Assembly (NCBI GenBank): GCA_036322855.1
Contig: AP027924.1
Location: 310,001-374,000 of the forward strand
Length of the DNA: 64,000 nucleotides
Direction: 5' to 3'
From: Improbicoccus pseudotrichonymphae
GTDB taxonomy: Bacteria > Bacillota > Clostridia > Oscillospirales > Acutalibacteraceae
Part shown: one piece after another, positions 1 to 8,028 of the stretch
How positions within the stretch are numbered: the first letter of the stretch is position 1
Layout of the letters: each line of letters begins with the position of its first letter
Translations under genes and position numbers: made by a program
Notes under the pieces: generated by a model
What the model saw: only the letters and a program-made list of their open reading frames with translations
Database searches by the model: none
Told to the model about the DNA's origin: nothing

Positions 1-1
1 G

Positions 2-49
2 TTTGGCGACGAAAATTATATGATCTACTGCGCAGATACAAAATCTTGA
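2..49 (+). CDS. possible 3' end of an upstream gene (partial)
   Basis: One frame is open from the window edge to a TGA at 47-49 and gives 15 residues ending in CADTKS. It is too short to recognise. A second frame is also open up to position 60, so the choice of frame is uncertain. Confidence 0.2.
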   Translation, partial: FGDENYMIYCADTKS

Positions 50-53
50 TTTC

Positions 54-254
54 GTGCTGATATGTAATTTTGTGTATGAACAATGTAATGACGATTATAT
101 TTTTCTTTTATTATCCGCAGAATTGATAACAAAGGGATTGTATAAATCGAAAGATTTTATAATTATTGAAAAAAGTCCGTCAAATGAGTATAATTCGAGA
201 GTGTTTGTGTTAAATATAAATACCAAGGGGATTGCCAGGGCTAGTGTTTCTTGA
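54..254 (+). CDS. small hypothetical protein, 66 aa
   Basis: A GTG-started frame of 66 codons lies between the window edge and the DJ-1 gene. The product has a hydrophobic patch (residues about 15-25) followed by mixed residues, and I do not recognise it. No good ribosome-binding site precedes the GTG. The frame stays open upstream to a stop at 21-23, so it could also be the remnant of a longer gene. About 75 bases of AT-rich spacer separate it from the next gene. Confidence 0.3.
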   Translation: MLICNFVYEQCNDDYIFLLLSAELITKGLYKSKDFIIIEKSPSNEYNSRVFVLNINTKGIARASVS

Positions 255-330
255 ATTATTGTGTTATAGAATATTATTGTTGAATGCTGTAAAATTTTAG
301 AGTATTTTAAATTTTGGCGGGGTAATTTTT

Positions 331-861
331 GTGATTGTTATATTTTTGGCAGATGGTTTTGAAGAAATTGAGGCCGTAGTTCCTTGGGATATCATAAGGA
401 GAGCAGGCGGAGAAGTAAAATTTGCAGGAGAAACGGAATTTGTTACAGGTTCTCTTGGCTTGAAGATTTTCGTAGATATCAGAATTGAAGATATTGATAC
501 TACGGATTTGCAGGCGATAATTTTACCCGGAGGAATGCCTGGGACAAAAAATTTGGATGATGACAAAAAGGTTCACGAAATTATAAATTATTGCGCGAAA
601 AATGGTATTTTGATATGTGCCATTTGCGCAGCTCCGATAATAATTGGAAAGATGGGTTTACTTCAGAATAAAAATGCTTGTTGTTACCCAGGATGTGAGA
701 AATATTTATTAGGGGCAAAAATTTCAAAAGAAAATGTATGTTCTGATGGTAACTTTATAACGGCCAGGGGTCCTGGCGCCGCATTTGAGTTTGGTTTTGA
801 AATTGTCAAAAAATTTAAAGAAACAGAAATAAAAAGAATTAAAAAAGAAATTCAAATATAA
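331..861 (+). CDS. DJ-1/PfpI family protein
   Basis: A 176-residue protein of the DJ-1/ThiJ/PfpI superfamily, the usual length for the DJ-1 (YajL) branch. These proteins are small cytosolic enzymes linked to protein deglycation, chaperone or glyoxalase activity and oxidative-stress protection. The nucleophile-elbow cysteine is seen at Cys99 in the CAICAAP segment, and the conserved acidic residue is in GFEEIEA (Glu14). The start is GTG, with a GGCGGGG Shine-Dalgarno about 8 bases upstream. The stop overlaps the start of the next gene (TAATG), so it is probably co-transcribed and translationally coupled with the DNA glycosylase. The exact substrate cannot be told from sequence. Confidence 0.9.
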   Translation: MIVIFLADGFEEIEAVVPWDIIRRAGGEVKFAGETEFVTGSLGLKIFVDIRIEDIDTTDLQAIILPGGMPGTKNLDDDKKVHEIINYCAKNGILICAICAAPIIIGKMGLLQNKNACCYPGCEKYLLGAKISKENVCSDGNFITARGPGAAFEFGFEIVKKFKETEIKRIKKEIQI

Positions 862-1709
862 TGGAGTTAGATTTTAATTTAAATCAGAAGAAGTTTGATT
901 TAGATCAAACGTTTGATTGTGGTCAATGTTTTCGTTGGTTTAAAATTAAAGAAAAATGGTACGGAGTTGTTCAAGGTAGAGAGGCAGAGGCGTATATTTG
1001 TGATAACCTTCTAAAAATAAATATTCTGAATGATCAAGATCTTAACCATGAAGATGAGTTCAAATTTTGGGAAAATTATTTTGATCTAGATACGGACTAT
1101 ATTCTTGTTAAAGAAAAATTAAAAAATATAGACAATACCCTAGATTTTGCGATGGAAAAATTCGGAGGTATTAGAATACTTAATCAAAATTTCTGGGAAA
1201 CTTTGTGTTCGTTTATCATATCTCAAAATAATAATATTCCGAGAATAAAAAGCATAATAAAAAATTTCTGCAGATATTTTGGTAAAAAACTTAAAAGTAA
1301 TTACGCTTTCCCGGAGGTAAATCACATAGCCGATTTATGTCCTAACGACTTGAATATAATAAAGTCCGGTTTTAGATCTAAATACATAATCGACGCGGCG
1401 CGTAAAATCAAAAATGGAATAAAATTTGAAGAATTAGCTAATTATTCTAATAAGGATGTCGTAAAAATTATTTCAAAAATAAAAGGCGTTGGTCCTAAAG
1501 TCAGTTCATGTGTCTTGTTGTATAGTTTTCATAGATTGAACGCTTTCCCCATCGATGTATGGATAAGGCGTACCATGCAGGAGAATTTCAGCGGTAAAAC
1601 ATCAGATATTTTTGGTGAATTTGCCGGAGTTGCGCAGCAATACTTATTTAGTTTTAAAAGAACGACTAAAATTTATGAGAATTCGACATTTAAAAGTCAA
1701 AATTCTTGA
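861..1709 (+). CDS. 8-oxoguanine DNA glycosylase (OGG1 type)
   Basis: A 282-residue bifunctional glycosylase/AP-lyase that would excise 8-oxoguanine in base-excision repair. An N-terminal OGG_N-like region (DCGQCFRW near residue 20) is followed by the helix-hairpin-helix GPD module, KGVGPKVSSC at about 208-217. Catalytic Lys213 and the activating Asp232 (in FPIDVWIRR) are both present. This is the eukaryote-like OGG1 branch, common in Clostridia in place of MutM. ATG at 861 overlaps the DJ-1 stop by one base, which suits a small oxidative-damage operon. Confidence 0.93.
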   Translation: MELDFNLNQKKFDLDQTFDCGQCFRWFKIKEKWYGVVQGREAEAYICDNLLKINILNDQDLNHEDEFKFWENYFDLDTDYILVKEKLKNIDNTLDFAMEKFGGIRILNQNFWETLCSFIISQNNNIPRIKSIIKNFCRYFGKKLKSNYAFPEVNHIADLCPNDLNIIKSGFRSKYIIDAARKIKNGIKFEELANYSNKDVVKIISKIKGVGPKVSSCVLLYSFHRLNAFPIDVWIRRTMQENFSGKTSDIFGEFAGVAQQYLFSFKRTTKIYENSTFKSQNS

Positions 1710-1787
1710 TATTTAACAAAAAATGTAGAACAATGAGATTTTAGGACAGATTGAGATTGTAGTTTATTGATAATTTGAAGGTAGTTT

Positions 1788-2390
1788 TTGGAAATTAAAT
1801 TTAATTCATCTAATATGATGACTTTTTCAAGAATATTGGCAACTCCTGCGATTTGTTTGTTTTTGTTGTCGAATTTTAAATTCAAATTCTTATTTTCGTC
1901 GTTGTTATTTTTTGCGGCAATAATGACCGATTATTTTGATGGAAAAATGGCTCGAAAACGAAACATAGTAACCAATTTCGGAAAATTTTTTGATCCTACT
2001 GCGGACAAAATTTTAATGTTTTCGATTTTGATATGTTTTTTGTCGTTAAAATTAATAAATCCGTGGATAATAATTCTAATGATAATCAGAGACTTTTTAT
2101 TAACAACAATAAGAACACTTTTGTTTCAAAAAGAAGTGGTTTTGCCAGCTTCCAAAAACGGGAAAATAAAAACTTTACTACAATGCATGGGTACGTTCGG
2201 TATCATGATTTTGCTTTCTCTAACAGAAGAGATATTTATTTATAAAAATCTTAATCAGTATTTATTTTTGTTTTTTGTTAGAATTTCTAAAAATATGTTA
2301 TGGCTTTCAGTTTTGTTATCGATAATCTCATTGATTGAGTACATAAAAAGCAATATTAAGCACATAAAAGAAATAATATGGAGCGATTGA
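1788..2390 (+). CDS. pgsA: CDP-diacylglycerol-glycerol-3-phosphate 3-phosphatidyltransferase
   Basis: A 200-residue integral membrane enzyme that makes phosphatidylglycerol phosphate from CDP-diacylglycerol and glycerol-3-phosphate. The CDP-alcohol phosphotransferase signature D-G-x2-A-R-x8-G-x3-D-x3-D is complete (DYFDGKMARK, then GKFFDPTAD). Four to five hydrophobic segments follow. The start is TTG at 1788 behind GAAGGT; an internal ATG-ATG at residues 10-11 is an alternative. cysS begins 7 bases downstream. Together with plsY in this window it shows that the cell makes its own phospholipids. Confidence 0.92.
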   Translation: MEIKFNSSNMMTFSRILATPAICLFLLSNFKFKFLFSSLLFFAAIMTDYFDGKMARKRNIVTNFGKFFDPTADKILMFSILICFLSLKLINPWIIILMIIRDFLLTTIRTLLFQKEVVLPASKNGKIKTLLQCMGTFGIMILLSLTEEIFIYKNLNQYLFLFFVRISKNMLWLSVLLSIISLIEYIKSNIKHIKEIIWSD

Positions 2391-2396
2391 TATTAA

Positions 2397-3797
2397 GTGT
2401 TTTTATATAATACCTTAACACGCAAAAAAGAAGAATTTATCCCCATAGACAAAGAAGAAATAAAAATTTATGTCTGTGGGCCTACTGTTTATGATTATAT
2501 TCACATAGGCAATGCAAGACCTTTGTGTGTATTTGATGTTTTGAGAAATTATCTTGAGTATATGGGGTACAATGTAAAGTTTGTTCAAAATTTTACAGAT
2601 ATAGACGACAAAATTATAAATAGAGCCAAAGAAGAAAATACAGATTATTTGACTGTTTCAGAAAGATTTATAAAAGAGTTTAAAAAAGACTCTAAAGGCC
2701 TAAATATTCGGGTTGCAAATATTAATCCAAGAGCAACCGAAAATATCGAGACAATGATAGCGATAATTAAAGAATTAATAAAAAAAGAGCATGCTTATAT
2801 TTTGGACGGCGATGTATATTTTCGCGTTAAGACATTTAAAAATTACGGAAAACTTTCAGGGCAAAAAACAGAAGAATTGGAATTCGGTATAAAAACAGAA
2901 AATCAAAGTAAAGAAGATTTGTTGGATTTTGCTTTGTGGAAAGCATCAAAAGAAAATGAACCATCTTGGTCAAGTCCGTGGGGAAAGGGAAGACCGGGGT
3001 GGCATATCGAATGTTCGGCTATGGTTTTAAAATTTTTGGGGAAAACCATAGATTTACATTGCGGCGGAAGAGATTTAATTTTTCCTCATCATGAAAATGA
3101 AATAGCGCAAAGTGAATGTTATAATCGAACCAAGTTTTGCAATTATTGGTTACATAACGGTCATGTGAATATAGATAACATGAAAATGTCGAAATCTTTG
3201 GGCAATTTTTTAACAGTTCGTAAAATTTCAGAAAAATATGGTTATGAAGTCATCCGTTATTTAATGATTTCGTCTCATTACAGAAGCCCAATCAATTTTA
3301 GCACAGAAAATATTAAATCTTGTTTAAATTCTTTGAAAAAATTGTATAATTTTAAAGAAAATTTAATATTTGCTCGAAAAAACAGAAGTTCTGAAAATGG
3401 CAAAAGTATATCTGAAGAAGTCGAAAATTATAAAATTCTTTTTTTAGATGCCATGAATGATGATCTAAATACTCCGGAAGCATTGGCTGTAATTTTCAAA
3501 ATTGTAAAGAAGATAAATATTTTTTTATCCGAAGAAGATGCCACGTTTTCAATGGAGTCGGTAGACAACGTTTTAAACATGTTTAATGAATTAGTTGGTA
3601 TATTGGGTATTATGTATAAAGATCAAAAAATAAAATTAGATGAAAAAAAAGTAAATTCTTTGTTGAAAGAAAGAGAAATTGCGCGAAAAAATAAAAATTG
3701 GGAAAAAGCCGACGAAATAAGAAATGTCCTAAAAGAAAACAATATAACTATAGAGGACACTGCTCAGGGAGTTAATGTTAAGATGTTCGAAAATTGA
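2397..3797 (+). CDS. cysS: cysteinyl-tRNA synthetase
   Basis: A 466-residue class Ia aminoacyl-tRNA synthetase that charges tRNA-Cys. It shows the zinc-ligand cysteine in YVCGPTVYDY, the HIGN signature at 36-39, the second zinc region WHIECSAM with HCGGRDLIFPHHENE, and the KMSKS loop (MKMSKSLGN) near residue 265. Length is typical. The start is GTG at 2397, just after pgsA, with only a weak Shine-Dalgarno. Confidence 0.97.
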   Translation: MFLYNTLTRKKEEFIPIDKEEIKIYVCGPTVYDYIHIGNARPLCVFDVLRNYLEYMGYNVKFVQNFTDIDDKIINRAKEENTDYLTVSERFIKEFKKDSKGLNIRVANINPRATENIETMIAIIKELIKKEHAYILDGDVYFRVKTFKNYGKLSGQKTEELEFGIKTENQSKEDLLDFALWKASKENEPSWSSPWGKGRPGWHIECSAMVLKFLGKTIDLHCGGRDLIFPHHENEIAQSECYNRTKFCNYWLHNGHVNIDNMKMSKSLGNFLTVRKISEKYGYEVIRYLMISSHYRSPINFSTENIKSCLNSLKKLYNFKENLIFARKNRSSENGKSISEEVENYKILFLDAMNDDLNTPEALAVIFKIVKKINIFLSEEDATFSMESVDNVLNMFNELVGILGIMYKDQKIKLDEKKVNSLLKEREIARKNKNWEKADEIRNVLKENNITIEDTAQGVNVKMFEN

Positions 3798-3846
3798 TTT
3801 TCTTGTCTTAAAAAAAATTAACCTAGAAAATATTAGGAACAATTAA

Positions 3847-4866
3847 ATGATAAATTGTATTTATAGATTAATAGGTACCAAATGTTTTGATATACACTAT
3901 GCTAGTTCTGATTTTAACAAAAATATCTTAGTTAGGCCTGAATTTATGGCAATATGCCACGCAGACCAACGTTATTATCAGGGCAAACGCAATATCGAAG
4001 TTGTAAGAAAAAAGTTACCCATGGCTTTGATACATGAATGTTGTGCTAAAGTTATATACGATCCGACTAACGAATTTAAAATAGGGCAAAACGTAATTTT
4101 GATACCAAATTTAACTTCTCCGGATAACAATGAAAATCACTTATATGAAAATTATAAAAAAAGTTCTGTTTTTTGTTCGAGCGGATTCGACGGCTTCATG
4201 CAGGAGTTAGTTTCCGTTAGACCGGATAGATTATTACCTTACAATTTTGAAAGCGAGAATTTTATGGCAATTACGGAGCTTTTAAGTGTAGCCGTTCATG
4301 CTACAAATAGATTTCTGCTATTCTCGCATGAAAAAAGAGAAAAAATAGCAGTTTTTGGCGATGGGAGTGTTTCTTATTTAGTTTCGCTTACGATTAAAAA
4401 AATATTACCAAAGTGCAAAGTTGTTGTCATAGGTAAACACCCGGAGAAACTTAATTTTTTTTCTTTCGTTGAAGAAACATATTTTTTAAATGATTTACCT
4501 TCGAATTTAACGTTTGATCATGCGTTTGAATGTGTTGGCGGGCAAGGAAGCGAAAAAGCAATTGAAGATATAATTAATTTTATTTCCCCTCAAGGCACGT
4601 TATCTATGTTGGGCGTAAGCGAAGAAAAAATTTCTATAAATTCTCGCTTAATTTTAGAAAAAGGAGTAACCTTGATAGGTTCGAGTCGTTCAAGTTATGA
4701 AGACTTTGTTCACGCATTGAATTTACTTTCAAATATTGACTTTCAAAATAGAATACGTAGCATAGTATATGAGGATGAGCCTGTCAAAAGCATTAATGAT
4801 ATTCATCGGGTGTTTGGCACAGATTTAAGTACAAGGTTTAAGACTGTGTTCAGGTGGGATGTATGA
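3847..4866 (+). CDS. tarJ: ribulose-5-phosphate reductase, TarJ type
   Basis: A 339-residue medium-chain zinc dehydrogenase matching the TarJ/Bcs1 branch, which reduces D-ribulose-5-phosphate to D-ribitol-5-phosphate with NADPH. Signature stretches are VRPEFMAICHADQRYY (zinc ligand Cys37), KLPMALIHE (His63-Glu64), SSGFDGFMQE, the Rossmann loop FGDGSVSYL, and TFDHAFECVGGQGS. The partner TarI, which makes CDP-ribitol, is about 33 kb away on the other strand. The usual tarIJ pair is therefore split in this genome. CDP-ribitol serves wall teichoic acid or capsule synthesis; which polymer is made here is unknown. Confidence 0.9.
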   Translation: MINCIYRLIGTKCFDIHYASSDFNKNILVRPEFMAICHADQRYYQGKRNIEVVRKKLPMALIHECCAKVIYDPTNEFKIGQNVILIPNLTSPDNNENHLYENYKKSSVFCSSGFDGFMQELVSVRPDRLLPYNFESENFMAITELLSVAVHATNRFLLFSHEKREKIAVFGDGSVSYLVSLTIKKILPKCKVVVIGKHPEKLNFFSFVEETYFLNDLPSNLTFDHAFECVGGQGSEKAIEDIINFISPQGTLSMLGVSEEKISINSRLILEKGVTLIGSSRSSYEDFVHALNLLSNIDFQNRIRSIVYEDEPVKSINDIHRVFGTDLSTRFKTVFRWDV

Positions 4867-4943
4867 TGTGCTCATGTACGTCTTAATGTTTTGATTGTTT
4901 TGTAATTTTATAATTTTGAAAAAAGTTTTTCGAGGTGTGCATT

Positions 4944-6263
4944 TTGGTATTTAGCTCTTTAACTTCGAAATTGGCGGATGCCTTTAAAAAAATTACTTCA
5001 AAAGGAAGACTTTCGGAGCCAGATATAAGGGAAACCATGAGGCAGATTCGCCTTGCCCTATTGGAAAGCGACGTTAATTATTCGATTGTAAAAGATTTTT
5101 CAGAGAAATTGACGTCAAAAATAATGGGAATTGACATAACGAAAAGTCTTACACCAAGCCAAATGGTTATAAAGATGGTAAACGAAGAGCTTGTAAAACT
5201 ATTGGGAGGAGAAGTTAGCGAATTAAATATAAAATCCAAAACGTTAAGCACAATTATGTTGTGCGGACTTCAAGGTTCGGGAAAAACAACACAAGCTGTA
5301 AAGCTCGCTTTACATTTAAAAAAAAAGAAGTATAAACCTTTGTTGGTGGCGTGTGATATTTATCGTCCGGCCGCTGTGAAGCAACTTGAAGTTTTTGCGA
5401 AAAGTGTAAGTATTGAGGTATTTTTTGAAGAAAATACCGATCCTGTGGATATAGCACGAAACGCTCGTTCATATGCTTTTGAAAATAATTTTAATATTAT
5501 GATTTTAGATACTGCGGGTCGGCTTCAAATAGATGAAAAATTGATGAAAGAATTACAGAGCATGAAGATAGCAGTTAACCCAAGAGAGATTTTGTTAGTA
5601 ATTGACTCGATGTCCGGCCAAGAAGGCATGAATGTTGCATCGGAATTTGATAAAATATTGGGTTTGACGGGGGTGATTGTTTCTAAATTCGATAGTGATG
5701 CACGCGGTGGTGTTGCTCTTTCTGTTGCGTCGCATACCGGTAAAAATATTAAGTATATCGGAACAGGTGAGAATGTAGTCGATTTTGAAGTTTTTGATCC
5801 TAAGAGAATTGCTTCGAGAATTTTAGGCATGGGCGATATTTTGACAATCATAGAAAACGCAGAAGAAGTTGTGGATAAACAAGAAGCCAAAAAATTAGCA
5901 GAAAAACTCGCGAAAAATAAATTTAATTTCAATGATTTTTTAAATATGATGGATCAAATAAAAAAATTAGGGCCATTGAAATCAATTATAGAGAGAATAC
6001 CAGGAGTAAGTAATTTGGGGAATTTTAATTTTGACGAAAAAATCGTTTTTAGAGCTAGATCGATAATTCAATCCATGACGGAAAAAGAGCGAAATAATCC
6101 CGAGATACTAGATTTTTCAAGAAGAAAAAGAATCGCCGCTGGAAGTGGCAACAAGCTGGAAGATGTTAGTATTTTTTTAAATAGGTTCGAAAATTCACGT
6201 AAAATGATTAAAAAAATTGGTGAAAAAAATAATATGTTTGCTAATTTTTTCAAAAGGCGTTAG
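4944..6263 (+). CDS. ffh: signal recognition particle GTPase Ffh
   Basis: A protein of 439 residues that binds signal sequences and delivers ribosomes to FtsY at the membrane. N domain, then G domain (GLQGSGKTT near 108-116, DIYRPAAVKQ, DTAGRL, SKFD), then a C-terminal M domain. The G4 region reads SKFDSDARGG where most Ffh proteins have TKLDGDARGG, a mild divergence. I chose TTG at 4944 because a GAGGTG Shine-Dalgarno at 4932-4937 lies 6 bases ahead of it; the upstream GTG at 4935 falls inside that site. Confidence 0.95.
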   Translation: MVFSSLTSKLADAFKKITSKGRLSEPDIRETMRQIRLALLESDVNYSIVKDFSEKLTSKIMGIDITKSLTPSQMVIKMVNEELVKLLGGEVSELNIKSKTLSTIMLCGLQGSGKTTQAVKLALHLKKKKYKPLLVACDIYRPAAVKQLEVFAKSVSIEVFFEENTDPVDIARNARSYAFENNFNIMILDTAGRLQIDEKLMKELQSMKIAVNPREILLVIDSMSGQEGMNVASEFDKILGLTGVIVSKFDSDARGGVALSVASHTGKNIKYIGTGENVVDFEVFDPKRIASRILGMGDILTIIENAEEVVDKQEAKKLAEKLAKNKFNFNDFLNMMDQIKKLGPLKSIIERIPGVSNLGNFNFDEKIVFRARSIIQSMTEKERNNPEILDFSRRKRIAAGSGNKLEDVSIFLNRFENSRKMIKKIGEKNNMFANFFKRR

Positions 6264-6295
6264 AATCAAAAGAAATAATTTCAAGGAGTGGTACT

Positions 6296-6541
6296 TTGGT
6301 TAAGATAAGATTGAAACGCACAGGCTCTCACAAAAGGCCGTGTTATAAAATAGTGGTTGCGGATGCCAGATCTCCTCGAGATGGCAAGTTCATAGAGCAG
6401 GTAGGTTTTTATCATCCGCTAGTAAAAGAAAATAATTTTAAAATAGACATGGAAAAGGTTAAAAAGTGGATTTTTTTTGGTGCCAAGCCAACAGATACGG
6501 TTAGTTCGCTCATAAGAAAAGTGGAAAAAATCGGTAGTTAA
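6296..6541 (+). CDS. rpsP: 30S ribosomal protein S16
   Basis: An 81-residue small-subunit protein with the family signature VKIRLKRTGSHKRP and DARSPRDGKFIEQ(V)GFYHP. The TTG start at 6296 has AAGGAG 8-13 bases upstream. ffh-rpsP synteny is typical of Firmicutes, but the usual followers (KH protein, rimM, trmD, rplS) are absent and nusA comes next after a 124-base spacer. Confidence 0.96.
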   Translation: MVKIRLKRTGSHKRPCYKIVVADARSPRDGKFIEQVGFYHPLVKENNFKIDMEKVKKWIFFGAKPTDTVSSLIRKVEKIGS

Positions 6542-6665
6542 ATATGTGATTTAGTTTAGGATTTGGTGTTTTTGATATCTGTTTTCAGGGTTTGAATTAT
6601 TTTCGAGCTTGTTTTTGTTGTGCCGAACCACCAAATTAATTTAAAATTTAAAGTAGGAATGTTCG

Positions 6666-7709
6666 ATGAAAGAAGATTTTGTGGATGCCTTAAAAGCATT
6701 AAATGCTGATAAGGGTATACCGGCAGATTATATGTTGGAAAAAATAAAGAAGGCTATGATTATAGTGTGCAGGAATAATTATGGCAACGATGATGTGCGT
6801 GTTGATTTAAAAAGCGACAATAGTTTTTGTATTAAATTAAATAAAAAAGTTGTAGAAGAAGTGCAAGACGAAAATTGCGAAATTTCTATTTCGGAAGCGA
6901 AAAAATATAAAGAAGATGCCGAAATAAACGATAAAATTTCTATCGAACTTGAACCAAAAGATTTCGGAAGAATTGCTGCACAAACTGCACGAAACATAAT
7001 AAGACAAAATATAAGAGACAGCGAAAAAGAACGAATAATCAGTGATCTAAAATGTAATGAGGGGCAAATTATAAGTGCTAAGGTTTTGAGAATTAATCCG
7101 GAAAGCAAATCCATTATATTGCAACTAGCCGGCATGGAAGTTTTAGTGCCAAGGTCTGCATTGATTGAAAGTAAAAATTTTGACATAATCGAAGGGGAAT
7201 ATATAAAAGTATATGTCGTTAGCGTCAATACGACGAATTTTGAACCTGTAATTAACGTTTCCAGGGCTTGCGATGAGTTTATTCAAAAACTTTTTGAATT
7301 GGAAGTGCCTGAGCTTATGGATGGCACAATAGAAATTAAATGCATGTCTCGAGAGGCGGGCTCTAGGACGAAAATAGCTGTTGCGAGTAATGATATTAAT
7401 GTCGATCCGCTTGGAACCTGTATAGGCGAGAGAGGTACGCGCATAAAAAAAGTCTTAAAAGAATTGGGCGGAGAAAAGATAGATATAGTTGAATATTCGA
7501 TAACTCCTGAAGAATTTATTAAGTCTTCTCTTGCTCCTGCTGAAATTTCAAATGTTGAAATATGTAATGATCCCAATTCCCCCAAAAAAATGTGTAAAGT
7601 TTTTGTTTCCAAACAGCAATTATCTCTTGCGATTGGAGCGAAAGGACAAAATGTACGCTTGGCAGCGAAGTTGACTGGTTATAAAATCGAGTTATTCTCA
7701 ATTGATTAA
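6666..7709 (+). CDS. nusA: transcription termination/antitermination factor NusA
   Basis: A 347-residue RNA polymerase-binding factor: N-terminal NusA domain, S1 domain (about 130-200), and two KH domains (CIGERGTRIKKVLKELGGEKIDI and LAIGAKGQNVRLAAKLTGYKI). The length fits the Gram-positive form without acidic repeats. It heads the nusA-ylxR-infB cluster. rimP, normally directly upstream, is missing from this locus. ATG start behind AGTAGGA. Confidence 0.96.
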   Translation: MKEDFVDALKALNADKGIPADYMLEKIKKAMIIVCRNNYGNDDVRVDLKSDNSFCIKLNKKVVEEVQDENCEISISEAKKYKEDAEINDKISIELEPKDFGRIAAQTARNIIRQNIRDSEKERIISDLKCNEGQIISAKVLRINPESKSIILQLAGMEVLVPRSALIESKNFDIIEGEYIKVYVVSVNTTNFEPVINVSRACDEFIQKLFELEVPELMDGTIEIKCMSREAGSRTKIAVASNDINVDPLGTCIGERGTRIKKVLKELGGEKIDIVEYSITPEEFIKSSLAPAEISNVEICNDPNSPKKMCKVFVSKQQLSLAIGAKGQNVRLAAKLTGYKIELFSID

Positions 7710-7730
7710 AAAATATTAAGGTGATATATT

Positions 7731-8024
7731 ATAAATCCCGTAAGAACATGTGCTTCGTGTAGAAAAAAAGATCATAAAAATAATTTCATAAGGATAAGCA
7801 GAAGCCCTAAAAATAGAGAAAAAATCGAGTTACGAATACTTGCTTTTGAAAAAGCGTCTGAATACTTCGAAGGCAGGAGTGCTTATATTTGTCCAAATTT
7901 TTCGTGTTTTAAAAAGATCCAAAAAACGAAGCGTTTGGAAAGGTTGCTGTCGTGTAAAATCGGAGATAATTTGTATTCAAATATAAATTCGTTTATTGAT
8001 AATTTTTTAAAGGAGGAGAAATAA
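7731..8024 (+). CDS. ylxR: YlxR family RNA-binding protein (DUF448), non-ATG start
   Basis: A 97-codon frame between nusA and infB. It has no ATG, GTG or TTG that could start the full domain. The product begins NPVRTCASCRKK and continues with FIRI and GRSAYICPN..C..K, the YlxR fold signature (RTC-x2-C near the start, GR-x-AYIC in the middle). Its location is the normal one for ylxR. The frame is closed by TGA at 7722-7724, so translation must start at ATA 7731 or ATT 7728. An AAGGTGA site at 7718-7724 sits 6 or 3 bases ahead. The function in the family is RNA binding and possibly regulation of transcription; the L7Ae-like ylxQ gene is absent. Confidence 0.85.
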   Translation: MNPVRTCASCRKKDHKNNFIRISRSPKNREKIELRILAFEKASEYFEGRSAYICPNFSCFKKIQKTKRLERLLSCKIGDNLYSNINSFIDNFLKEEK

Positions 8025-8028
8025 ATAC

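Noticed and set aside
1..60. Frame-1 tail ending RYKILISC
   Set aside because: Competing frame of equal length with no family match; neither can be supported well.
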